This document shows positions 42,816 through 51,890 of a stretch of DNA of 64,000 bases, piece after piece. The stretch is from assembly GCF_037081775.1 (NCBI RefSeq), contig NZ_JBAMHQ010000001.1, positions 62,001 through 126,000 on the forward strand, written 5' to 3'. Under the pieces are notes generated by a model that did not search any database, was not told the origin of the DNA, and saw only the letters and a list, made by a program, of their open reading frames with translations. Numbering within the stretch: position 1 is the stretch's first letter; each line of letters starts with the position of its first letter. The translations under genes were made by a program, and so were the position numbers. Source of the stretch: Haladaptatus sp. ZSTT2. GTDB lineage: Archaea; Halobacteriota; Halobacteria; Halobacteriales; Halococcaceae.

Positions 42816-44714
42816 ATGACTGAGGACCTTGTATGGCGAATCGCTGGTGGTTCGGGGGACGGGATTGACTCGACCAGCCAGAACTTCGCAAAGGCCCTGA
42901 TGCGTGCAGGTCTGCACGTATTCACGCACCGTCACTACCCATCGCGGATTCGCGGTGGTCACACCTACGTCGAAGTCCGTGCGAGCGAAAATCCCGTCAA
43001 TTCGCGCGGCAACGGCTACAACTGCCTCCTCGCCCTTGGTGACTCCTTCGCACGCAATCCAAAGGAAAACGCCATCTACGGCAACGAGGAAATCAAGCCG
43101 CTCGCAGAGAACTTAGACGAGCTGAACGAAGGCGGCATCATCGTCTACGACGAAGGCCTCATCGACGTTTCTGAGGTTCCGAACTTCGAGGCGCGCGTAG
43201 AAGAAAACGACTGGAACGTCTACCCGATGGACCTTCGGTCGCTCGCTCGCGAACACGGCCGCGAGGTCATGCGCAACACCGCTGGTGTTGGCGTGACCGC
43301 CGCGCTCCTCGATATCGACCTCAAACACATCAAGGAGCTCATGCGCGACGCCATGCGCGGCGACGTGCTCGAAGCCAACCTGGACATCCTGCAGGAAGCC
43401 TACGACATCGTTTCCGAAGAGGAGTTCAGCCACGACCTTCGCGTCCCAACGGGCAACCACGACGAAGACCAAGTGCTTATCTCGGCAAGCGCGTGTATCG
43501 CCTACGGCGCGCTCGACGAGGGCTGTCGGTTCATCTCGGGCTACCCGATGACGCCGTGGACAGAAGTGTTCACCATCATGTCTCAGAACCTGTCGCAGTT
43601 CGGCGGCATCTCTGAGCAGGTGGAAGACGAAATCGCTGCCGCGGCCCTCGCCATCGGTGCAAGCCACGCTGGCGTCAAATCGATGAGCGGCTCGTCCGGT
43701 GGCGGCTTCGCCCTGATGGGCGAGCCACTCGGCCTCGCGGAGATGACCGAAACGCCGGTCGTCCTCATCGAGGCAATGCGCGCCGGTCCATCCACGGGGA
43801 TGCCAACGAAGCCGGAGCAATCCGACTTAGAGTCCATCCTCTACTCCAGTCAGGGCGACTCGAACCGGCTCGTCTTCGCGCCGGGCAACGCCGCAGAGGC
43901 GTACGACCAGACGCGCGAAGCGTTCCGCCTCGCCTACGAGTACCAGATTCCGTCCATCATCGTCATCGACCAGAAGATTTCTGGCGAGATGGTGAACGTA
44001 GACGAGTCCTTCTTCGACCGCGAGCCGAACCCAGACCTCGGCTCCGTCCTCACGGAAGACGAAATCGCCAAGGCTGCCCACCACGAGTCGGGCAAGTTCA
44101 AGCGCTTCCTTCACGATACCGAAAACGGTGTCAGCCCACGCACGATTCCGGGCCAGAAGGGTGGTCGTTTCCTCGCAGCCGGGAACGAGCACTCAGAGGA
44201 AGGGCACATCAGCGAAGACCCCGTCAACCGCATCAACCAGATGGCTCGTCGCGCCCAGAAGCTCGAAGCCATCCGCGAGGACTTAGACACGAACGACGCC
44301 TCCCACCAGACCACGTTCGGGCCGGAGGACGCAGAGTACGGTATCATCACGTGGGGCTCTCAGCAAGGGGCTGTCATGGACGCCGTGTCCGCGCTCAACG
44401 ACGCGGGCCACTCGGTCAAAGGCCTCGGCGTGAGCGACCTGATGCCGTTCCCAAAGAAGGACCTCGCTGCGTTCTTAGAGAGCGTAGACGAGGTCATCGT
44501 CGTCGAAATGAACGCGACAGGTCAGTTCCGCGGCCTCGCCCGCAAAGAACTCGGGCTGTACGGCGAGAAGATGGCGAGCCTCCTGAAGTTTGACGGCAAC
44601 CCGTTCATCCCACAGGACATCGTCACGGCGTTCGAAGAGACCATCGTCGAAGGCAAGGACGACGTTTCGAACGAGCGGACGAAGTACCTTCCAGAAGCAG
44701 GTGTTATCCAATGA
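42816..44714 (+). CDS. porA: 2-oxoacid:ferredoxin oxidoreductase alpha subunit (probably PorA)
   Basis: 632 residues: an N-terminal gamma-type domain (WRIAGGSGDGIDSTSQNFAK), then the alpha domain (GCRFISGYPMTPWTEVFTIM) and SVDEVIVVEMNATGQFRGLA near the end. It forms the two-subunit haloarchaeal enzyme that oxidatively decarboxylates a 2-oxoacid to its acyl-CoA with ferredoxin as acceptor. I name it PorA (pyruvate) from memory of the length and the partner N terminus; KorA (2-oxoglutarate) is a serious alternative. The 4-base ATGA overlap with the beta gene shows coupling. Confidence 0.85.
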   Translation: MTEDLVWRIAGGSGDGIDSTSQNFAKALMRAGLHVFTHRHYPSRIRGGHTYVEVRASENPVNSRGNGYNCLLALGDSFARNPKENAIYGNEEIKPLAENLDELNEGGIIVYDEGLIDVSEVPNFEARVEENDWNVYPMDLRSLAREHGREVMRNTAGVGVTAALLDIDLKHIKELMRDAMRGDVLEANLDILQEAYDIVSEEEFSHDLRVPTGNHDEDQVLISASACIAYGALDEGCRFISGYPMTPWTEVFTIMSQNLSQFGGISEQVEDEIAAAALAIGASHAGVKSMSGSSGGGFALMGEPLGLAEMTETPVVLIEAMRAGPSTGMPTKPEQSDLESILYSSQGDSNRLVFAPGNAAEAYDQTREAFRLAYEYQIPSIIVIDQKISGEMVNVDESFFDREPNPDLGSVLTEDEIAKAAHHESGKFKRFLHDTENGVSPRTIPGQKGGRFLAAGNEHSEEGHISEDPVNRINQMARRAQKLEAIREDLDTNDASHQTTFGPEDAEYGIITWGSQQGAVMDAVSALNDAGHSVKGLGVSDLMPFPKKDLAAFLESVDEVIVVEMNATGQFRGLARKELGLYGEKMASLLKFDGNPFIPQDIVTAFEETIVEGKDDVSNERTKYLPEAGVIQ

Positions 44715-45649
44715 GTGTATTCAGCGCAATCGGTGAAGAGCGCGAGATTGACAGCAACGAGTTCACGCCCGGCATCGAACCGCAGGCGACGTGGTGTCCA
44801 GGCTGTGGTGACTTCGGTGTCCTGAAGTCACTGAAACAGGCAATGCCCGAAGTCGGCCGCAGTCCCGACGAGGTGCTCATGGTCACCGGTATCGGCTGTT
44901 CGGGCAAGCTTTCGTCGTACTTCGAGAGCTACGGATTCCACACCTTACACGGCCGCAGTCTGCCAATCGCCCGCGCGGCGAAGCTCGCAAACCCCGGCCT
45001 CGAAGTCATCGCCGCTGGCGGTGACGGTGACGGCTACGGGATTGGTGGCAACCACTTCATGCACACCGCCCGCGAGAACCACGACATGACCTACATCGTG
45101 TTCAACAACGAGATTTTCGGCCTCACGAAGGGCCAGACCTCGCCAACGAGCCCGAAAGGTCACAAGTCGAAGACCCAGCCCCACGGCAGCGCAAAGGACC
45201 CAGTCCGCCCACTGTCGCTGGCGCTCGCCTCCGGTGCGTCCTACATCGCTCGCACCGCCGCGGTCAACCCGAATCAGGCGAAGGAAATCATCAAGGAAGC
45301 CATCGAGCACGATGGCTTCGCCCACATCGACTTCCTCACCCAATGTCCAACGTGGAACAAGGACGCCCGTCAGTACGTCCCGTACGTGGACATCCAGCAG
45401 TCTGACGACTACGACTTCGACACCCACGACCGCCGCGAAGCCGCGGACATGATGTTCGAAGCCGAAAACGCTCTCCACGAGGGACAGGTGCTCACCGGTC
45501 GCTTCTACGTCGACGACGAGCGTCCCTCCTACCAGCAGGAGAAGCAGGCAACCGGCGAGATGCCGGAAGAACCGCTCGCAGAGCGCTACTTCGACGAAGA
45601 CTACGAGTGGGAGCGCACCGCAGACTCCCTCTTAGAGCGCCACAAGTAA
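44711..45649 (+). CDS. porB: 2-oxoacid:ferredoxin oxidoreductase beta subunit (probably PorB)
   Basis: 312 residues, thiamine-diphosphate subunit. TWCPGCGDFGVLKSLKQAM carries cysteines of the [4Fe-4S] site, with a further Cys in GIGCSGKLSSYF and one in FLTQCPTWNKD. The TPP-Mg motif is IAAGGDGDGYGIGGNHFMHT ... FNNEIFGLTKGQTSPTS. ATG at 44711 overlaps the alpha stop. A hairpin with a T-run follows the stop codon, so the operon ends here. Pyruvate or 2-oxoglutarate specificity is not settled by the residues seen. Confidence 0.88.
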   Translation: MSVFSAIGEEREIDSNEFTPGIEPQATWCPGCGDFGVLKSLKQAMPEVGRSPDEVLMVTGIGCSGKLSSYFESYGFHTLHGRSLPIARAAKLANPGLEVIAAGGDGDGYGIGGNHFMHTARENHDMTYIVFNNEIFGLTKGQTSPTSPKGHKSKTQPHGSAKDPVRPLSLALASGASYIARTAAVNPNQAKEIIKEAIEHDGFAHIDFLTQCPTWNKDARQYVPYVDIQQSDDYDFDTHDRREAADMMFEAENALHEGQVLTGRFYVDDERPSYQQEKQATGEMPEEPLAERYFDEDYEWERTADSLLERHK

Positions 45650-45655
45650 CTTTCC

Positions 45656-45678
45656 AACTCCGATACGGAGTTTTCTTT
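45656..45678 (+). terminator. Intrinsic-type terminator after porB
   Basis: AACTCCG (45656-45662) and CGGAGTT (45666-45672) form a perfect 7-bp stem with a 3-base loop, followed by TTCTTT. It begins 7 bases after the porB stop codon. Confidence 0.65.
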
Positions 45679-45685
45679 AACGGAA

Positions 45686-45695
45686 GATATTTTTT
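45686..45695 (+). promoter_or_regulatory. TATA box of the Lrp-family gene
   Basis: GATATTTTTT is centred 27-28 bases before the ATG at 45718, indicating a leaderless transcript and selecting this start over the longer frame from 45607. Confidence 0.55.
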
Positions 45696-45717
45696 CACGG
45701 ACGGAAAAGTGCGTCTC

Positions 45718-46146
45718 ATGAGCGCGGAGTCTACGGAGAATCGCATTCTCGCCGTTCTGGAGAAAGACGCACAGGCGTCGTATGCTGAAATCGCTGAACT
45801 GGCGGGGGTCTCTAAGCCGACGGTTCGCAAGTACATCTCGAAGCTCGAATCTGAGGGCGTCATCGTGGGCTATTCTGCCGATGTTGACCCGAAGAAACTC
45901 ACGAGCCAAACCATCGCCCTCGTCGGCATCGAGGTGGCCTCAGAGCGCTACGTCGAAGCGACGAGGGCGCTGACCGAACTTGACTCGGTCGAATCACTGT
46001 TCTCCTCAAGTGGCGACCACATGCTGATGGCAGAAGTGCGCGCCCCCGACGGCGCGTCGGTTGGCAAAGTCATCTCAGAAAACATCCTTTCTATCGACGG
46101 CGTGACGGCGGCCCACCCCTCGTTTCTGCAAGAACGGCTGAAATAA
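45718..46146 (+). CDS. Lrp/AsnC-family transcription regulator
   Basis: 142 residues from the ATG at 45718. N-terminal winged helix (NRILAVLEKDAQASYAEIAE, then VSKPTVRKYISKLESEGVI) and a C-terminal RAM/AsnC ligand domain (IALVGIEVASERYVEATRAL, then GDHMLMAEVRAPDGASVG). Such proteins form octamers and respond to amino acids or related small molecules. It follows the oxidoreductase operon but has its own promoter and is preceded by a terminator. It may control the neighbouring operon, but that is inference. Confidence 0.9.
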   Translation: MSAESTENRILAVLEKDAQASYAEIAELAGVSKPTVRKYISKLESEGVIVGYSADVDPKKLTSQTIALVGIEVASERYVEATRALTELDSVESLFSSSGDHMLMAEVRAPDGASVGKVISENILSIDGVTAAHPSFLQERLK

Positions 46147-46206
46147 GTTGGCTCCGTGACTTCCGCCACCACCGAAGATTTACGTCTCACTTCCCTACCC
46201 AGAGCC

Positions 46207-46692
46207 ATGCCCGTATTCGAGCGCGAGACGCGTGTTCGTGCCCCGTTCAGCGAGGTGTGGGCGTTTCACTCTCGTATCGAGGGACTGGAGGCGCTCACCC
46301 CCGACTGGCTTCACCTCACCATCGAATCGGTGACTGGCCCGGATGGCGATCGCGACCCCGAAACGCTCGCCCCGGGAACGCGCATTTCGATGTCACTTAG
46401 ACCGTTTGGCGTCGGCCCGAAACAGCGCTGGACGTCGGTCATCACGAAGCGCACGGAGGGCGAAGACAGCGCGATGTTCGAGGACATCATGCAGGGCGGG
46501 CCGTTCGCGCGGTGGAAACACACCCACTCGTTTCGCGCAGACGGCGCGGACACTATCGTCCACGACCGCGTTGAGTACGAACTACCCGGCGGCAAACTGG
46601 GAAGGGCGGTCACTCCGTTCTCCGCTGTTGGCTTTGAGGGAATGTTTCGCGGCCGCCACCGGGCGACGAAGCGCGTGCTCGAACAGGCCTAA
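46207..46692 (+). CDS. SRPBCC/START-like ligand-binding protein
   Basis: 161 residues from the ATG at 46207. MPVFERETRVRAPFSEVWAF is the typical first strand and helix of the SRPBCC fold, followed by WTSVITKRTEGEDSAMFEDI and the C-terminal FRGRHRATKRVLEQ helix. The fold binds hydrophobic ligands or catalyses cyclisation. Ligand unknown. The longer start at 46156 has no fold character and is not chosen. It lies 32 bases before the flavoprotein gene on the same strand. Confidence 0.8.
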   Translation: MPVFERETRVRAPFSEVWAFHSRIEGLEALTPDWLHLTIESVTGPDGDRDPETLAPGTRISMSLRPFGVGPKQRWTSVITKRTEGEDSAMFEDIMQGGPFARWKHTHSFRADGADTIVHDRVEYELPGGKLGRAVTPFSAVGFEGMFRGRHRATKRVLEQA

Positions 46693-46724
46693 CCCTTTTT
46701 CCTGCAGTTGGCGTATGCCACACT

Positions 46725-47279
46725 ATGACAGGCGTTGCTATCATCGGCGGCGGCCCAGCCGGTCTGAGCGCCGCGCTGTTCACGGCGAAAAACGGCCTCG
46801 AGACGGTGGTGTTCGACACGGACAAAACCGCCCTCCACTACGCGGATCTCCACAACTATCTCGGTATCGAGGAAATCGACGGCGACGAGTTCCTCCGTGT
46901 CGGCCGCGCACAGGTAGACGCACAGGGGGCAGACCGCCGTGACGAAGAGGTGACGGCGGTAGAGCAAACCGACGACGGCTTCCGTCTCACTACCGACGGC
47001 GGCGAGTACGACGCGACCTACGTCGTGTTTGCCACGGGCGAGTCCCGTGATGTAGCGACGGAACTGGGCTGTGACCTGAACGACGACGGAACCATCTCGG
47101 TCGATTCTGATAACGAAACGTCCGTGGAAAACGCCTACGCCGCGGGGTGGGCCGCGCGAAAGGACAAGATTCAGGCGGCCATCTCGGTCGGCGGCGGCGC
47201 GGCGGCCGCCCTCGACATCCTCTCGAAAGAGCAGGGCAAGCCGTTCCACGACTTCGACACGCCAGACGACGACGAGTAA
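46725..47279 (+). CDS. Short FAD-dependent oxidoreductase (thioredoxin-reductase-like, single domain)
   Basis: 184 residues. FAD-binding GGGPAGLSAALFTAKNGLET, then DGGEYDATYVVFATGESRDV and the C-terminal NAYAAGWAARKDKIQAAISV. This last segment is the FAD site of thioredoxin-reductase-type enzymes (AAGDV-like). Compared with the family (300+ residues) it lacks the NADPH domain and the CxxC redox pair, so it cannot reduce thioredoxin. It is a known short haloarchaeal form. Its electron donor and substrate are unknown. Confidence 0.8.
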   Translation: MTGVAIIGGGPAGLSAALFTAKNGLETVVFDTDKTALHYADLHNYLGIEEIDGDEFLRVGRAQVDAQGADRRDEEVTAVEQTDDGFRLTTDGGEYDATYVVFATGESRDVATELGCDLNDDGTISVDSDNETSVENAYAAGWAARKDKIQAAISVGGGAAAALDILSKEQGKPFHDFDTPDDDE

Positions 47280-47372
47280 TCGAATTTCCCTTCTTTCTCA
47301 GCCCGGAAAACCGCACCCAGTCGCCCGCATCAGACCCATACACGTAAGAGGCGACCACCACCACTTCACGGT

Positions 47373-48278
47373 GTGACCGACTGGGCTCGCCTCGAAACGC
47401 GCATCCCGCCAATGGCCGCGCTCGCCGTTGCCATCGTGGCGGTGAGCACGAGCGCCATTCTCGTCCGGTGGAGCAGCGCACCGAGCCTCGTCAAAGCCTT
47501 TTATCGCGTCCTGTTCACCCTCGCGTTGCTCGCCCCAGTTGCGGCGACGCGCTACCGAGACGACCTCCGCCGACTCTCCGCGCGCGACCTGTTCTTTGCG
47601 TCCCTCTCGGGCGTCGCCCTCGCCGTCCACTTCGCAACGTGGTTCGAGAGCCTGAACTGGACGAGCGTCGCCGCCTCCGTCACCCTCGTCCAATCCCAAC
47701 CGCTGTTCGTCGCGCTCGGGGCGTTTTTCTTGCTCTCAGAGCGCGTCACCCGTCGCACCGTCGTCGGCATCGGCATCGCCCTTGCCGGGATGCTCGTCAT
47801 GTCGCTCGGAGACGTGCTGACCGGCACGACCGTGACGGGTTCGAACCCACTGCTCGGCAACGCGCTCGCCGTGGCGGGTGCGATTACCGCCGCCGCCTAC
47901 GTCCTCGCTGGTCGCTCGCTGCGCCAGCGCATCGCGCTCGTCCCGTACGTCACCGTCGTCTACGGCGTCTGTGCGGTGGTGCTTCTCGCGCTCATGCTCG
48001 CGGAGGGTGAACCCTTCACGGGCTACCCCACAAACGAGTGGCTCCTCTTTTTCGCGATGGCGCTTGGGCCAGGTATCTTCGGCCACACCGTCATCAACTG
48101 GGCTCTCGCCCACGTCGAATCGAGTGTGGTGAGCGTCTCACTGCTCGGTGAACCCGTGGGGAGTACGCTCCTCGCCTTTGGTCTCCTCGCAGAAGTTCCC
48201 ACGCCGCTCACGGTGGTCGGCGGAGCCGTCGTGCTCGCCGGAATCTACGTTACGACGACGGCGCGGAACACCGAATGA
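47373..48278 (+). CDS. EamA-family transporter (drug/metabolite transporter superfamily)
   Basis: 301 residues, ten hydrophobic helices in two EamA repeats. AIVAVSTSAILVRWSSAPSL begins the first; LGPGIFGHTVINWALAHVES and LGEPVGSTLLAFGLLAEVPT lie in the second. It is a GTG start at 47373, about 28 bases after a CGTAAGA box (leaderless). Exports or imports small metabolites in the cytoplasmic membrane; the substrate is unknown. The last 29 bases overlap the convergent rtcA gene. Confidence 0.88.
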   Translation: MTDWARLETRIPPMAALAVAIVAVSTSAILVRWSSAPSLVKAFYRVLFTLALLAPVAATRYRDDLRRLSARDLFFASLSGVALAVHFATWFESLNWTSVAASVTLVQSQPLFVALGAFFLLSERVTRRTVVGIGIALAGMLVMSLGDVLTGTTVTGSNPLLGNALAVAGAITAAAYVLAGRSLRQRIALVPYVTVVYGVCAVVLLALMLAEGEPFTGYPTNEWLLFFAMALGPGIFGHTVINWALAHVESSVVSVSLLGEPVGSTLLAFGLLAEVPTPLTVVGGAVVLAGIYVTTTARNTE

Positions 48279-49269
48279 GGCCGGTTTCTACCTCGCGTAC
48301 GTCGATGTCGTAGCCGAACTGCGAAATGACCTCGCGGTTGGTTTCGACGTGTCCGGACAGGGTGGGTGCGACGAACTCACCGCCTGCGAGCGCGAGCCAG
48401 AGCAGCAACTGGTCTGCGAGAAACGAATCGACGGTCGCTCCGGTCGCGTGAAACGCTCGGAAGGCGTTGACGGCGGCCACGGCGACTTTCTCTGCGACTT
48501 TCCCCTTCTCTCCGAGCGTATCGAATCCCACGACCGTCGCATCGTAGGCGGCCCGTACGAGCAGCGAGGACCCTGGCGAGGCGCTTTCGACGGTGGTCAC
48601 GGTTTGGGCGGCCACCTCGTGTCCGTCGGCTTCGAGCAGTCTGCGCGCTTCGATCGCTTGCCGCTCTGCGACGTTCGCCTTCCGGAGATGCGTCGATGCT
48701 TTCGAGGTAATCGCAATCGCGTTGAGGTCGCCACGCACTGGCATGGAGAGTGGTGCCAGCGTAGAGGGTGCGAGCGTCAGTGTGGCCTCGCCGCCGCCGA
48801 CGGGGTAGAAACCGGTGCGGTCGACTCTAAGCGACGCATCGAGGCCAAAGTGGGCGAGCAATGGGAGTTTGACCTGGTCGTACCACGCGACGGTCGGTGC
48901 CCACTGCACGTCCGTGCCGCCCGTTGCTCGCACCGTGAGCGGTTCGTCGATGGCGACGGCGAGCGGGAGCAGCGCGTCGAACAGGAGCGTGAGGCTCCCT
49001 GCGGTGCCGATATCGACGCTGAACTCGCCGCCGGTCGGGGCAGCCGGTTCGAAGGTGAGCGTCTCGGTGCCGACCGAGATGTCGCTCACGGTCGCATCAC
49101 AGATGGTGGCGAGCGTTTCGACGACCGCGCAGTGTTGGCGTTTCAGACCGGGCGTCGGGCGTGCGGTGCGAATGTCCTCTACGGTGACAGGCGTTCCGGA
49201 GAGCGCGCTGAGGCTCAACGCAGTTCTGAGTATCTGCCCGCCGCCGGTTTGTCCCGAAACGATTCGCAT
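48250..49269 (-). CDS. rtcA: RtcA, RNA 3'-terminal phosphate cyclase
   Basis: 339 residues from the ATG at 49269 (MRIVSGQTGGGQILRTALSL, a signature start). A GTG one codon earlier is possible. GLKRQHCAVVETLATIC and the PVGGGEATLTLAPS strand are typical, as is the DQLLLWLALAGGEF segment with the ATP-dependent catalytic His region near the C terminus. It converts RNA 3'-phosphate to a 2',3'-cyclic phosphate. No RtcB ligase gene is in the window. Tail-to-tail overlap with the EamA gene is 29 bases. Confidence 0.93.
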   Translation of the reverse strand: MRIVSGQTGGGQILRTALSLSALSGTPVTVEDIRTARPTPGLKRQHCAVVETLATICDATVSDISVGTETLTFEPAAPTGGEFSVDIGTAGSLTLLFDALLPLAVAIDEPLTVRATGGTDVQWAPTVAWYDQVKLPLLAHFGLDASLRVDRTGFYPVGGGEATLTLAPSTLAPLSMPVRGDLNAIAITSKASTHLRKANVAERQAIEARRLLEADGHEVAAQTVTTVESASPGSSLLVRAAYDATVVGFDTLGEKGKVAEKVAVAAVNAFRAFHATGATVDSFLADQLLLWLALAGGEFVAPTLSGHVETNREVISQFGYDIDVREVETGLIRCSAPSS

Positions 49270-49422
49270 CACGCTCTTTCGGTGGGCGGCAGAGAAAGGT
49301 CTGTTGTCGGCCCGACGCGATTAGCTCCGATGTGCACTCATCAATTTTCACCCGACTTCCTGAGAAAATATGTCAGACCAGAAGCTATTTACAACCAGTT
49401 GATGAGTCATAATTGAAAACAT

Positions 49423-50339
49423 ATGGGGTTTGATGAACTTTCTCGGCGGCGAATGCTACGGAGTACAGGGCTGTTGGTCGGTGCTGGTGCGATGGGTGGA
49501 CTCGCGGGGTGCAGCTCGATTCCGTTCGTCGTCGGCGACACGTCGTGGACCAATTGGCCCCAGAGCCCGGCACCTTCCGTAACCAAGACCACTACCAAAC
49601 CTACTACATAGAGCCACAAGCCATCGCGGAGTACGAAGACGAACTCGACGACGGATACGACTTATTCGAAGACTTCTTTTCGCCACCGGGCGCGCTTGAC
49701 GTGGACTTCGATGAAGTCGAAGGCATGGTTATTTCCCCAACAATGCGGGTGTTCATGGGCTCGTTCACCGTCGAAGACGTGGTGGACGAACTCGAAGACG
49801 CGGACTTCGATGAGGATGACGAGTACGAGGGCTACACCCTCTTTCTCGGACCGGAAGAAAACTTCGGCAGTCGTGCAGCAGCAGGGGTGTCAGATAGTAC
49901 GCTCCTTTACGGCTCTGCGTCCGAAGACGGTCCGATAGACGGACTCGAAACGCTCATCGACACCTCGAACGGCGAGGAAGATCGGTACATGGCCGAAAGT
50001 GAAGATTTCGCCACGCTCGTGGACGAACTCGGCGGTGGCCATTTCCTGTACGCGATCACACACGAGGAAACCGAGATTGACGACCCCGAGAACGGCCAGT
50101 TCGAACACGAGGTGGCGCGTGGGGCGCGAATCCAATTCGATACTGAAACGTCGTCCAGAAAATGGGTTCGCGTCTTCGAAGAAGCAGACGACGTAGACCT
50201 TGGGGACGTCGAAGACTGGGTTGACGAAAACGACGGGAGCGACGAGGCGTTCGACGACTACGACGACATCTCCGTCTCCCAGTCGGGACGGGCCGCCGTC
50301 GTCACCGAGACGATTGACACGGACGACGTGTTCAACTGA
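49423..50339 (+). pseudogene. Haloarchaeal lipoprotein gene with a one-base frameshift
   Basis: The N-terminal part (from the ATG at 49423) has a signal ELSRRRMLRSTGLLVGAGAM, then GLAGCSS, ending in GDTSWTNWP before meaningless sequence. The body is in the frame two bases later and reads PEPGTFRNQDHYQTYYIEPQ onward, then EYEDELDDGYDLFEDFFSPP, with an acidic C terminus ending DTDDVFN. The switch lies near 49553-49562, in TTGGCCCCAG; one missing base there would join them as TNWLPEPGTF. Either a real inactivation or a sequencing error at the CCCC run. Length would be about 305 residues. Function unknown; exported lipid-anchored protein. Confidence 0.78.
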
Positions 50340-50417
50340 GTCGGGCACCTGACTGTCCACACAGTTGATTTTTTCTCCTTTCCCGACGTTCTAGACTGCG
50401 TTCTTTGGGGGATACGA

Positions 50418-51572
50418 ATGAAAGTCGCACTCATCGGGGTTGGGCAGGCGGGGGGAAAAGTGGTCGAAGCACTCATCGAATACGACCTGAAATCGCGCGG
50501 CGGCTTCGTTGCCGCGGCGATTGCCGTGAATACGGCGAAGGCGGATTTGCTGGGGCTCAAACGAATCAGCGAGCGCCACCGCGTTCTGATTGGCCAGTAT
50601 CGCGTGAAGGGCCACGGCGTCGGAGCCGACAACGAGCTCGGCTCTATCGTCACTACTGAAGATATTGGAGAGGTGCTCTCTGTCATCGATGACATTCCGC
50701 TGCACAACGTGGATGCGTTTCTCATCGTCGCCGGACTCGGCGGCGGCACGGGCAGCGGCGGTTCGCCAGTCATCGCCCGCGAGCTAAAACGCCTTTACAC
50801 CGAACCCGTCTACGGCCTTGGTCTCTTGCCAAGCCCAGACGAAGGCGGTATCTACACGCTGAACGCCGCCCGCTCGTTCCAGACGTTCGTCCGCGAAGTG
50901 GACAACCTCCTCGTGTTCGATAACGACGCCTGGCGACAGAGCGGCGAGAGCGTCCAAGACAGCTACGGAGAGATGAACGCGGAGATTGCACGCAGACTCG
51001 GTTTGCTGTTCAGCTCTGGCGAGGCGACGAACGGCCTCGTCCCCGAGAGCGTCGTCGATGCGAGTGAGCTCATCAACACGCTCGGGTCGGGCGGCGTCTC
51101 CACGATTGGGTACGCCGTCGCGGAAGCGAGTCGGCCACAAGGCTTGCTCGCGCGCTTCAAAGGCGACGAGAAGCCGGACGACAACGCGACCAACCGCGTG
51201 CTGTCGGTCGTGCGCCGGGCGGCACTCGGCCGACTCAGTCTGCCGTGCAACATTGAGAGCACAGAGCGCGCGCTCCTCATCGTCGCAGGAAGACCAAGAC
51301 ATCTCGACCGAAAGGGAATCGAACGCGGACGCAAGTGGCTCGAAGCAGAGACCGGGAGCATGGAAGTGCGCGGCGGCGACTATCCGATTGAGGACACAGA
51401 CCACCTCGGTGCGGTTGTCCTCCTCTCGGGGGTGTACGACGTCCCGCGCATCAAGGAACTCCAGCAAGTCGCCATCGAAGCTCAGCAGAACATGGCAGAC
51501 CGCGCTGAGTTCGCCCCCGATGCGCTCGCGTCGCTCATGGATACGGATGAGACGATAGAACCGCTGTTCTAG
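50418..51572 (+). CDS. cetZ: CetZ, tubulin/FtsZ-family cytoskeletal GTPase
   Basis: 384 residues. GTP-binding tubulin signature GLGGGTGSGGSPVIA at residues 106-120, N-terminal MKVALIGVGQAGGKVVEALI, and DNDAWRQSGESVQDSYGEMN. The C-terminal half (GRLSLPCNIESTERALLIVA, then VVLLSGVYDVPRIKELQQV) fits CetZ, the archaeal family controlling cell shape, better than FtsZ. A GGGGGA Shine-Dalgarno site precedes the ATG. Haloarchaea have several CetZ copies and this one is not assigned to a subgroup. Cytoplasmic filament protein. Confidence 0.92.
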   Translation: MKVALIGVGQAGGKVVEALIEYDLKSRGGFVAAAIAVNTAKADLLGLKRISERHRVLIGQYRVKGHGVGADNELGSIVTTEDIGEVLSVIDDIPLHNVDAFLIVAGLGGGTGSGGSPVIARELKRLYTEPVYGLGLLPSPDEGGIYTLNAARSFQTFVREVDNLLVFDNDAWRQSGESVQDSYGEMNAEIARRLGLLFSSGEATNGLVPESVVDASELINTLGSGGVSTIGYAVAEASRPQGLLARFKGDEKPDDNATNRVLSVVRRAALGRLSLPCNIESTERALLIVAGRPRHLDRKGIERGRKWLEAETGSMEVRGGDYPIEDTDHLGAVVLLSGVYDVPRIKELQQVAIEAQQNMADRAEFAPDALASLMDTDETIEPLF

Positions 51573-51635
51573 GGTGATTGCGTTACAGAAAACTGGCTCA
51601 TACGGAATCGGTTCGTGGGCCGGACTGGTACTGAA

Positions 51636-51788
51636 TCACGCGTCGTCCGTGCGGTGGCTCCACACCATCTCTTGGAGGTACTCTCGTGTCGTGTCTGTCC
51701 CGCCGTCGGCTGTCAGGTTCGTGTCTGTGACCAAGGGGACGAGTGGTGCGCCGGTGTTTTCGCCGTCGGTGTAGGCTGCTGGTGTCAT
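51636..51788 (-). CDS. Very small protein, probably haloarchaea-specific
   Basis: 50 residues (MTPAAYTDGENTGAPLVPLV then TDTNLTADGGTDTTREYLQE and MVWSHRTDDA). Acidic and Thr-rich, like other haloarchaeal proteins, and the codon pattern is GC-biased at third positions. A CATTTATC box about 33 bases upstream of the ATG at 51788 supports it. It lies between cetZ and the SprT-like gene. It is below the size usually called, and function is unknown. Confidence 0.5.
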   Translation of the reverse strand: MTPAAYTDGENTGAPLVPLVTDTNLTADGGTDTTREYLQEMVWSHRTDDA

Positions 51789-51890
51789 GATGCGTCTGTG
51801 TCAATGGGGAAGACGTAGATAAATGTAATGGTCGTTCATGTAGAATCTGAATATTTGTATAAGGTGTTTAATCATTATAATTTGCGACCA

